Assembly: GCF_003711515.1 (NCBI RefSeq)
Contig: NW_021167079.1
Location: 3,809,940 to 3,873,939, forward strand
Length of the DNA stretch: 64,000 nucleotides
From: Sodiomyces alkalinus F11
Taxonomy: Eukaryota > Ascomycota > Sordariomycetes > Glomerellales > Plectosphaerellaceae
Direction: 5' to 3'
Below, piece by piece: positions 13,251 through 23,005 of the stretch; position 1 is the stretch's first letter; each line of letters opens with the position of its first letter. Made by a program: the position numbers and the translations under genes. The notes under the pieces were generated by a model. It saw only the letters and a list, made by a program, of their open reading frames with translations. It ran no database searches and was not told where the DNA came from.

Positions 13251-13261
13251 GCCTTATATCG
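13251..13261. repeat. SINE target-site duplication, left copy
   Basis: GCCTTATATCG, repeated exactly at 13750-13760. Confidence 0.92.
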
Positions 13262-13268
13262 GGGCGGA

Positions 13269-13280
13269 TAGCGTAGGTAG
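13269..13280 (+). promoter_or_regulatory. Pol III A box
   Basis: TAGCGTAGGTAG fits the TRGCNNAGNNGG consensus at all but one position; the changed G to A is of RIP type. Confidence 0.65.
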
Positions 13281-13311
13281 TAGATACGCCTAGTGGCCGC
13301 GCAAGGCCGTG

Positions 13312-13322
13312 GGTTCGAATCC
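13312..13322 (+). promoter_or_regulatory. Pol III B box
   Basis: GGTTCGAATCC, a perfect match to the internal B box GGTTCGANTCC, 31 bases after the A box. Confidence 0.85.
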
Positions 13323-13333
13323 TACTCCCCTTA

Positions 13334-13520
13334 ATCGTGCACGATGTTTTTTAAAAAAATTCGCCCACGACCTACCCGGAGCTCCTACACGTTATAGCGG
13401 TCCCCGCACGTTCGGGGAGATATTTATCAGCTTACGCGCTGATAAGTGGAACCATACTGCCTCTAGTATATACCCTCCTTAGGGGGGGAGGGTATATACC
13501 CTATCACGCGTAATTACGCG
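13334..13520. repeat. Cluster of six palindromes in the SINE body
   Basis: Perfect inverted repeats in series: 13334-13345 (12-bp palindrome), 13347-13358 (T6A6), 13401-13418 (6-bp stem), 13424-13445 (8-bp stem), 13466-13499 (13-bp stem, 8-nt loop) and 13507-13520 (14-bp palindrome). The T6 run (13347-13352) would also serve as a Pol III terminator. Confidence 0.9.
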
Positions 13521-13749
13521 CACCCACACACTTACTACTACGATTAAGCCCTGGAGCCTAGAGAACTACAGGGAGCTCGCACCACCACTTAAGGATAAGT
13601 CCCGGACTAATAATTCTGCTTCGCATATTCTTTACTTTCATATATAAGTTATATAGATAACTAGATACTCGATATAGGCTTAGTCTCTTTAATAGACTCG
13701 TGCTATAGCTTTGGGGCTATATACACGTATTAAATCAAGCAAAAAAAAA

Positions 13750-13760
13750 GCCTTATATCG
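13750..13760. repeat. SINE target-site duplication, right copy
   Basis: GCCTTATATCG, identical to 13251-13261, directly after the poly(A) tail. Confidence 0.92.
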
Positions 13761-16230
13761 AAAAAGAAGTCACGGAACTCTTCGAGGCTTATAGGACTAT
13801 AGGCTATTACCTATAGCCGTTCCGAAAAGAGGATATAGTAATAATTAATAAGCTCGGTAAGGATACCGGGACTATAGCCGGCTATAGGCCGATTTAGCTG
13901 CTTAGTATACTAGGTAAAGGCCTAGAACGTAATATAGCACGCCGAACCGCCTACTAAGCCATAGCCGCCGGGATCCTAAACCCGTAGTATATCGGAGCGC
14001 TACTAAGTCGATCCACGATCGATCTAGCGGTAGTTCTTATATATAAAGCTACGATATAGCTAGTATAGGGGAAGCAGGTTATTACTATTACTAACGATAT
14101 AAAGGGAGCGTTCGACTTAGTCCTGTATAGATAGTTCGTATACAGGCTTCGAAAATAAGGGTAGGACCTAACTATAGTAAACTAATAGGAGAGCTTTGCC
14201 TTATAGAGAAGCGCTCGTGTAATCTTTAGGACTCCCTGCCTATACGAGTATACCCCGCTAGACCCCGTAGGACTCCTATAAGGATCGCTAGCCTCCCCGA
14301 TTAGTTACGCCCTTAGTATCGCAGAAATACACTGTCTACCTAATAAGGGGAACCGGTTCGGATACATAGATAACTCCTATATCGTCGCGGCCTATATAGA
14401 CCTCGATAAGACGGTAAAATCAGCGACCAAAATACTAGAATAGAAGCTCTAGTAGTGTAGAGATAACGGGGTCGAGCTAGACTTTAGTAAGGCCGAGGCC
14501 TAACTTTTCTCCCGATAAAAGGACCCCTAATTCCTAAGCGTATCGATTCTATAATTCGATTACCACGTTACGGTCGCCTATAAAGTGGATAACTAAGGCC
14601 GGAAATAACCGGCCCTGATAAGATAGCTCGGTATCTATATAGATAGTCGACTTAAATTCGACGCACACGTAAAGACGTGGGCGAAGAAAGGACTTAAGGT
14701 CGCTAACTATATGCGAGGACTCGCGGGAGCCTTATTCGGACCGAACCCCGCCCTATTACGTAAGGCTATATTAGCCTATATCCCTACTATTACCCACTAC
14801 GCGGCGGAGATCTAGTAGGACGGTCGGAGAGCCCTAGCCTAGGGCCGTGCTAATATAATTAGTAAGAAGTAGTGCCGGTCGCCCTCCGGCTACCTCCCTA
14901 GAACTAGGACTATAACACGCGTATAGATAACTATAATACGAGCGATCCTGCTGGCGTGGAAAATAGTCCTAGTCGTAGCCTTATACTAGGAGTCGGGTAT
15001 ACCCTTAGTAGAGGAATATACCGAATACCTTTACTAGAGGTTTATGATTCGTATCGCGAGCCTAAATAAGGATTACCTAATAGTGTAATCCGTTATACCG
15101 GTTATATACGGTAATGCTAGGAAAACTAAAGTGCTAATCTAAAGATCGCGGATACTCCGAATAAAGGAACTAATATATACTAACCCGCCACGGCACCCCC
15201 TAATATAACCCCGATTTACCAGAGAATATTTCGGGAATAAATGCCTTTTAATAGCCGACCTAAAGAGGAGGTAGCAGCCGCGTTTAACGTGTAGATAAGC
15301 TCCCTCCTATCTAACTATACTCTTATATTTTAGATAGGTTATAATAGGGCTGGGATATAACCTAGGCATATTCTATCTAGCGTGGGGGATAAGGAATCAC
15401 CTCTAGCCGCGGGTACCTCCGCGATACGGTAGTGTTTAATAAAGAAATAACGGCAGCGACTAGAGGATTAGCCGCTACGCTACGGCTACCGATAATTACG
15501 GGCGATATATACATACTATATCGATAATTAAGCTATTATATAGGGGTTAGCTAGGACCGCCGTAAGATTATTAAGATATAAATTTCTACAGTAGTAGCGC
15601 CTTACGGCCTATAGCTTAACCCGACTATAATAGAGCCCGGGGTATATAGGAATCCCGGGTAATAAAAGAGCGGATAAGCTATATACTCTAAAAGATACGT
15701 GGGGAATACCACCGGAGAATTAGAGGCCGACCTAGGCCGGTATAAAGGTAAAAGCTATAGCATGCTATAAGACTAGGCTTTAAAAATAGCACACTAAGTC
15801 CCGCCATAAAGAATATAAGACGGCGCTATAGAATAAACTAGGATTTAGTAAGCGCGAGCCTACTAAACTAAGTCTTCCACGCAGGATACTAATACGCGTC
15901 CTATAGGTATATACTAGGTATAGTGATTTTAGAGATTACTATAAGAGGTTCTACCACGAAAATTACGTCCCTAACTATAACTACGAGTTTACGAAGACAC
16001 GGGAGCACTTCGCTTACTACCGTAAGGTTAGGAGCTCCTATAGATAGCTAATAGAGCTTTAGCACCACGATAAGGATAGTAATAGACTTTATCGCTACGA
16101 TACCTAGGAGACCCTTAAGGAGATCCTAATAAATAGGACGGCCTTCGCCGCCCTTAACGACGTAACGGGCTTCCTAGATAGGATCTGCCTATTATCTTTA
16201 AGGAGAGGCGTACTATTAGCACGACGGGGA
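13761..16230 (+). pseudogene. LINE alpha ORF2, RT and RNase H part
   Basis: Reverse transcriptase at about 13850-14600: motifs AGYRPI and LLSILGKGLERNIARR, then DIKGAFDLV (near 14100), SPISYALSIAEI (near 14300) and GYIDNSYIVA (near 14360-14390), where the second catalytic Asp is Asn. RNase H spans about 15320-15720 and ends with GYIGIPGNKRADKL (near 15645). The C-terminal piece (about 15850-16200) has the KTREHFAYY pattern typical of Tad1-type tails, with Cys replaced by Tyr. Numerous TAA/TAG codons and the lost Asp make it dead. Confidence 0.88.
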
Positions 16231-16340
16231 TTAGATTTGGCGGACTAGGTAGCTAGGGATCGGACCTAATAACCTTTTAGTGTAGGAACGGATATATAAA
16301 GGCCCCCGAGGGCGTATAGCGAGACACGAGATTTTCCTTA

Positions 16341-16589
16341 GTTCTTCTACTCTTATTCTATACTATCTTAATCTTATATACTACTATAATAGCATAATAC
16401 GGGATTTATCTTATGTTAGTAGAAAAAGGTTATAGAGTTAAGCGCTTAGCACTATATAGTCTTAGTATATATATATAGAATCCGTACCGCCCGATACTCT
16501 AATAGGGGGCGCGGTCCTAGTACTTTCTGAGTACTGCTAAGGCGTTAAATAGAAACACACACACACACACGCTAATCCGACTTACTCGC
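16341..16589. other. Unassigned interval with (AC)8 microsatellite
   Basis: Lies between LINE alpha and gypsy gamma and may hold the 3' UTR of the former or the LTR/leader of the latter, but no LTR pair could be matched. (AC)8 at 16555-16570 survives in a CpA-poor setting. Confidence 0.5.
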
Positions 16590-19500
16590 TATCATCGGGG
16601 AGCTCTAGCGCGGGGCGTAGCCGTAATAGCTCTAGCACCGCTTTAAGGTGGATAACCTCGGATATTTCGACTCGCTAATATACTTTACTATAAGCTAGGA
16701 TATCCGTATAGAAAATGCTAAGCTTATTTTCCTAGACGTGTTTTATTTCACGGACGCTATAAAGTAGTATACTAGCCTACGCGCCGGGTATTATAAGGCC
16801 CTTCCACGCGGTGTCGCTCGATACCTTCTAGGCGAGGCCTCTAAATAGTTTAGAAGTCTAGATAACGGTAACTGTATATTCTATAACTAGTAAACTACCC
16901 TAAAAGACTAGAAGGATATTCTTAAAAGACGGTTCTGACTCCCGCCCGAAAAAGCCGAATATAAGCTACGCCGAGAAAGGTATACCCTAGAAAACGGTAT
17001 TAACCGCTATAACCTCCGTATATTCGCTCATAGAGTAGTCTAACTAGCTAAGATAGCCGATAAACCAAGAGGGAAGTACCTATCTATTATCTAGGATAAG
17101 CTAAACGCTAGTCTAGCCGCGATAATAGTCCGCCCGGGACTTAAATAAAGTAGGCCGACTTTATAGATAACCTAGCTAGTCTAATACCAGGATAGTATCG
17201 GAACTATACGTAGGGAATCTAATACTAGCTTATTAATTAATATAATCTTACTAAGACCGACCGCGGAATGTATAGCGCTTTATTACCGGTTATAGTAGTT
17301 TAGTAGCTTACTCTGCGATATTACGATTAACGTTTTAGCCCGACGCCAAAGCGTCGCTGCACGCCTTAGTCTAACTATCGCTCCCCGGGACTAAGCTAGT
17401 TCCGTTACTAGAGTAAAAATCACGCTCTATTAGCGCTAAACGCTAATCGCTTTACTAATAATAAGGGTTAGCGACTCCTAACTAATAACGCTAACGAGTA
17501 GTTTACCTATTAGTATAGGGACTATTACCGGGACCGACCCCGAGACTAAGTTAACGCTTCTGCTAAAAAGACCGCTATTAAACCTATATCCGGAGATAAT
17601 ACCTATATAGAGCCCGAAAATAAGTATTACTATACTAAGGTAGACTCTAAGGGTTTTATAGAGTCCGAGGATAAGGATAACGCGGAAAACGAGTAAGGCG
17701 ATTAACTATACTAAATCGCTAAAAAAACCCGGATTTATACCTAAGTATACCGATCTCTACTAGGTACGCTAAGAGTATAGTAAATACTACTAACCTATAA
17801 GATTAAACCCAGAGACTATCCGATATAAGAAGACCTGCTCTTAGCCGTACTAATTAAAAAGGCAGGACGGATAGGACTTACCGCTAATTAACGGCGTTAT
17901 CTAGGAAGTCAGGGATCCCTCTAATAGTCCTTACGGGTATATATACGCCCGGATCTAAGCCCGTAGTTCCCCTATAAGCGAACTATTCGATATTTACGTT
18001 AACTTAGGAGCCTCTTACTATATAGTAAGCTAGTAGCTCCTTAGTCGATTTCCCGATAAGTATACCGATTCTACTCAATACGCTATATTATAGGGTATAG
18101 GATCGATAAAGACCCTGGGATAGATTACCTTTACCGTGCTAGTTCGAGGTATAGTAGGTAATAAGACTAAGATGAGCCGCCTATATATCGGGGCTTAGGT
18201 CGTACCTAAGCTCGACGCCGGTCTTCTCCTAGGATAGGAGGTTAAGTATCCTAATAGCCTAGATATCCTTAATACGCAGGAAGCTATTCGTATTAGCGCC
18301 TACTAAGACCTCATAGTCCTTATAAGGGTATTCGCTAAACGTTCCCTAATATAGCGGAAACTTAAGGCCGCTAAACGCTTAATTATTCCGCTATAAGCGT
18401 ATAGGTTTATGCCGATTAATAAACCCGATATTAGCCTTAACTCCCTAGAGTGTTTCCTGGATATAAAAAGGCTCCCCGAACTATATTCTTAACGACTAAG
18501 CTATTATACCTATATTTAACGCTAACGACCGACTATTAATCGTTATATAAGTTACTAAGCTAGACTATATAGAGCTATTCTACGTGGATAGCTATTAGTA
18601 TACACACCGCAATACAGCTTAAGATATCCTGCTTAAGCGTATAAAGGAGGACCCGCCTACTAAGGGCGAAGGGGATATCTTTTATAGGTATATTACGCCT
18701 AAAGGTAAGCTAGGTATCGCTAAAAGCCTAAACGCCCCTATAAAGATTCTTAAAAAGGGAGTAATAATCTACCGATATAATAACCGCTTTATACGCCGGT
18801 TTAGCAGTATCGTTAAGAAGTATCCGAAGGTTTAGTCCGACTAAGGCGTTATTAATATACCTCCTGAAGAATATATAAAGGTCTTTTTAGTCGATAGATA
18901 GTATAATTAGAAGATTAGCCAGAAGCTAGACCCCCTTAGTCGCGGCGACTAAAAGTTCTTAGATAAGACCCTAACGAACTCTATAAGTAAGGACGAATAG
19001 AGTAGCTAATATAGCCTATACTATTCGGAGCCTTAGTATTTATAATATAGCGAACCGCGAATAGGAAATATAAGGGCCGGATAGTAGTTAACCTCTATGC
19101 CCTAAGTAAAGTCACTATTCCTAACACGTACCCGATAGCGTTATAAGATAAGGTAATCCGCCGCCTCTGGGGGAAGAAGTTTATCTCCGTTATCGACGCC
19201 CGAGCCTTCTTCTATTAATTCCCGGTATATAAGCCGTACCGTAAAAGGTTTACTACTATCTTATATCGGGGATAGAAATATTCGAAGGTCACGCTTATAG
19301 GCTTCCGTAATTCACTAGCCTATATCTAACGCTATATAGATAAGCTGCTTTAACCGTATAAGATATTCGCCACCGCCTTTATCGATAATATTATTATAGC
19401 CTCCGACACTGAAGAGGAATACGCCTAGTATTTAGAGACTATCCTATCGCTATTTAATTAGAAGCGGATCTTTATCTCCCCGGGTAAATCCTTTATTAAT

Positions 19501-21163
19501 TACCTATTAGTCTAGCTCCTAGGATTCGAGGTCAACGCTTTAGGCGTCTTTAATATAAAGGAATATACCAAAGCCCTATAAAGGATCCGTCTACCGATAT
19601 CGCTTTAATCGCTCGAGTAATAAATTAGTATAACCGGATAGCTATAGCACCTTATCCCGAGGTTCGCCTACCGAATTACCTCCTTTTAACGACGGAAGAT
19701 TACTCTGCTTACCGAGGCTTATTAGCTCGGAAAGGATAAGGGGTAAGCTTATAAGGCCTATACTAAACGGATAGTATTCGGACTTATAGCTAAAGAACTA
19801 GCGTTATTTAAGGACGTTACGGGCGCTTTTATCTCTAAGGTCTACCTTTTCTATTATAACCTAGAAAAGATCCTTTTTATTTAACTAAACGCTTTTATAG
19901 GTTCTTAGCTATACTATTCTAACTCGTTAATAAAACTAAATAGCTCGCTAAGGGTATTGTTAGTAAAACCCTTATCCGTCCGGTGCTCTATATTAGTAAG
20001 GATCTTAATACTACCGAGTAAAAGTATTAGCCGACCGAATTAAAGGTTACCTGCCTAGTATAGGCCGTTTATAAGACCCGGACTATTATCTAGTCCGCCT
20101 ATTATAATCCCACCGTTATTCTTACGGATTACGCCGTTACTATTAGAATTATAAAGTCGACTACGCTATCTAGTATTAATAAAACCCGGCTAAACATAAA
20201 TCTTATCCTCTCATTAGAGTTCCTTAGCTAGTTCTAGTTAGATTATCGGTATATCCCCGGTAAAATAAATATTATAGCCGACGCCCTTTTACGGCTACGT
20301 ATAACGGACCCTCCGGAAATAGAAGATAATAGCGAGCTAGAACGGATTTAGCGCGATTAGGCTATTTATTACTTTAATAAGCTTAAGATAGACACCGATT
20401 TATAATAAAGAAATAGCGATAGTTATACTAATAACGCTAAATAGGGACTTATCCTTACTTAGCTACGGGACTATAATTCGCCGGTTAAGATCCCCTTCGA
20501 GTTAGATAATAGCCTCCTTTATTACCTAGAATAAAGCGGGAAGCGTTATCTCTATATCCTATTCTCCCTATATTAGGAGCTTATCTAAGTCACCTATAAT
20601 AAGCGTTACTACTTCGATATTAAAAGAACCTAGTACGAGTTAGTTAGCCGATTCGTTATTCCTAGGCTTTATAAGGCAATTAAGTCTTATATCGCTAACT
20701 ACTCGACGTACACCGCTAATTAGACTAATCGCTAACGCCCGCTTAGCGAAGTACAGCTAATTATAACTCCCCTTATTCCGTTCTATGCTATCGTTATAGA
20801 CTTTATGATTAGTTTACCCGAGGTGCCTTTAGCCGGCTCTCCTTAGTAAAGAGAGGGATTCCTTTTATTCGACTCCCTCCTTATAGTAATAAATAAGTTT
20901 ACTAAGGCTACCCTTTTTATCCCCGGCTATAGTACCTATATAGCCGAGGACTAGGCTCACGTCCTCTTTTAATTCCTTTAGCTTAGGAACTAGGGTATCC
21001 CTAAAGGTATTATCTCGGATCGTGATCCTAAGTTCCTATTAGTATTCTAGATAGCACTTTAGAAAGAGGCGGGTATACTACTTAAATTCTCTATAGTATA
21101 GCACCCCTAAATAAACGGCCTATTAGAATAGAAGAACTAGACCGTCGAGATCGCTATCCGTAT
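16590..21163 (+). pseudogene. Ty3/gypsy gamma, gag to integrase (5' part)
   Basis: Polyprotein relic. Gag at about 16600-17250. The protease site near 17990-18020 reads VNLGAS where D[ST/L]GAS is expected. Reverse transcriptase at about 19080-19620 has FISVIDARAFFYQ-like text (with a stop at Gln), an RGxE block and AFIDNIII (near 19376-19400) for the FIDD box. RNase H at about 19790-20330. Integrase starts near 20540, with ISDRDPKF near 21015-21040 and the HP..NGL block near 21100. It is split at 21164-21176 by LINE beta. Integrase after RNase H marks it as Ty3/gypsy. Inactive. Confidence 0.87.
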
Positions 21164-21176
21164 ATTCCTCGCCATT
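21164..21176. repeat. LINE beta target-site duplication, left copy
   Basis: ATTCCTCGCCATT, repeated exactly at 27363-27375. Confidence 0.92.
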
Positions 21177-21387
21177 CATAATCCTTCATACAACTCACGT
21201 GGGGGGACCTACGTTGTACTCGCAAACGCTCTAAGCCACTCGGAACCTATATCAATCGATAGCTCTTTTCAAGCTCTATACGCCTATTTATAGCCCTATT
21301 CCGCGTAGGCGCTAATTTAGGCGTATTATAAGTGCGAAAATGCCTGGAAACGGGCCTGCTCCCCCGCGTGCAGGGGAAAAGTCTAAC

Positions 21388-23000
21388 ATGGCCCGTGCGC
21401 CCACGCTAACAAAGCAGCCGCGCAGAGCCGTACCCCCGACCTCCACCTAACCATAACGCTATAACTAATAACCTACTAGCTATAAAGCTAGCTATAATAA
21501 CGCCCCTAACGCCCCTAACGCCCCCCCTAAAGCCCCTATAACTATAGAGGGCCTTAGGGAGGTAGATATAGATAATACCTCTGAAAATATGGAGGATTTA
21601 ACCCTTACTACGCCTCTAAATTCGAAAAGGCACCTTAGCCCTTCCACACCTACCCGTAGACGGTTTTCTAGGACCCGAATCGAATCCCCCTTAGACTCGG
21701 AAGCCGAAGGCGCTTTCGAAACGCCCTTTAGGGCCCCCCCCTGCTTCTAGGCCCCCCTACAAAAAGACCGAGTCTTTTAGGCTCTAAACAGGCTAAAAAG
21801 GCGCCCGGAACAGCTAAAGCCCCTGGAAACACCTCGGCTAAGCTCTAGGAGTCGACTAGTTCGGCTAGTAAGGCATAGGCTAAGTAAGTACTCTAACAGG
21901 CTTTTCAGCTACTTTAACAGGCCTATACCCTCGACCCTGCTCCTAAGATTAAGGCCCTATCCGTAGGGCTTATATCTGCTATCGACAGAGTTCCAGAAGC
22001 GCCCTAGCCTCCTATACTCGAATAGAAGGTCGACGAACTAGCCTAGGTAGTTCGTAGGCTTATAGAATAGCCTAAACCCCTTTATGGCGAGGCTATAAAG
22101 GGGAAAAAAGGCCCTATAGCACTTTAGACACCTATACCCCAGGCCTAGACCCCCCTAGCACCCCTCCCTACAGACCCTAAAAAGGTCCCTAAGGTTATCC
22201 TCTAAGCTACGGCAGGGGCAGCGATTCCTAGGGATAACTTCGACCCCCTCGCGCTTCGGAATAAGCTTAATAAGGCCCTAAAATTCCCCGTGGTTACAGC
22301 TATTAGCCGGTCGACTAACGGGAACCTTATTTTAACCCCGGGGCCGAAATACAGCGTTTAATAGCTCCTAGACTCGCAGAACCAGTGGTTTAAAGAGCTA
22401 AACCTCCCCCTCCAGCCCCCCTAGCCTATAGGCGACTAGTTTAAGCTTATTATTAATTAGATGCCTTCTAGAGCCTTTAGGGCTAGGGGTAGCGATACCC
22501 CCCTACCCGATCCGTCCGTACCGCCGCAAAAGGCCCTAAACCGAAGCCTATAATAGGGCCTAGGCCTATAGGACCTAGCTACAAAAATCGGCACCTTTAA
22601 CCCTATTAGGGTAGTAGGAAAGCCTCGGTAGCTATGGGCTCTAAACGCGTTTTACGGTATAGTAGTTATTTCTATACCCTCTACGAAAGAATAGAAGTAC
22701 TACCTAAAACAGGGGCTTTATATAGCCGGCCAGCGGCTAAAGGTCTATAAATATAGGCCTATAACCCTTAGAACCCAGTGCTCTAACTGCTAGAAATTCG
22801 GGTACACCCGTGGGACCTATAAAGGCCTAGTTTCCTGCCCTATCTATGCCGTTGAAGGCCACGGGGAGGAATACCACTACTATAACGAGTATAAAGAATA
22901 CGGAGACTACGAGCATAAAACCTATAAGTGCTATAACTACGAGGGGGATTACCCCTCCTTTAGTAGAGACTACGAGGTCTTTCGAGCTATAAAACCCTAA
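21388..23000 (+). pseudogene. LINE beta ORF1 (gag-like) relic
   Basis: Likely start ATG at 21388 (TCTAAC before it). Pro/Ala-rich N-terminal half, then a structured region and zinc knuckles near 22779-22960 (CSNC start, SCPIYAVEGHGEE, then KCYN). Several knuckle Cys and His codons read Tyr. The stop at 22998-23000 is in frame with the knuckles but not with the ATG at 21388, so there is one net frameshift or a different start. First RIP stop at 21448. ORF2 begins 5 bases after this stop. Confidence 0.8.
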
Positions 23001-23005
23001 ATTCT

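Larger units (their letters stand above)
13262..13333 (+). other. tRNA-like SINE head
   Basis: 72 nt with a nearly paired acceptor stem (GGGCGGA with TCCCCTT, one mismatch and two G-T pairs), a D arm (GCGT/ACGC at 13271-13274/13286-13289), a 4-bp GGCC/GGCC stem in the anticodon region and a T arm (13309-13325). Only 18 nt lie between the D and T arms region, too few for a normal anticodon arm plus variable loop. It is therefore not a working tRNA gene. Confidence 0.75.
13262..13749 (+). mobile_element. tRNA-headed SINE with poly(A) tail
   Basis: A 488-bp insertion in LINE alpha ORF2, bounded by a perfect 11-bp target duplication. It begins exactly at position 1 of a tRNA-like domain (13262-13333), continues through a series of palindromic hairpins (13334-13520) and a body that keeps more CA and TG than its surroundings, and ends in nine A residues. 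Its last 40 or so bases resemble the 3' end of LINE beta (about 27321-27362), as in SINEs that borrow a partner LINE tail. No other copy was noticed in the window. Confidence 0.88.
10921..16340 (+). mobile_element. LINE alpha (Tad1/I-type), split by a SINE
   Basis: Non-LTR retrotransposon relic of about 4.9 kb excluding the SINE. Order: 5' leader (10921-11200), gag-like ORF1, then ORF2 with apurinic-type endonuclease, SINE insertion, reverse transcriptase, RNase H and a C-terminal Cys/His-type region. The order of domains plus RNase H places it in the I/Tad1 group. Both ends are approximate: the left end abuts the copia B LTR and no target duplication was found. The 3' end was not resolved beyond loss of coding similarity near 16230-16340. 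Confidence 0.85.

Noticed and set aside
13262..13333. Functional tRNA gene
   Set aside because: The anticodon region is too short, the acceptor stem has a mismatch, and the target duplication shows it is a SINE head.
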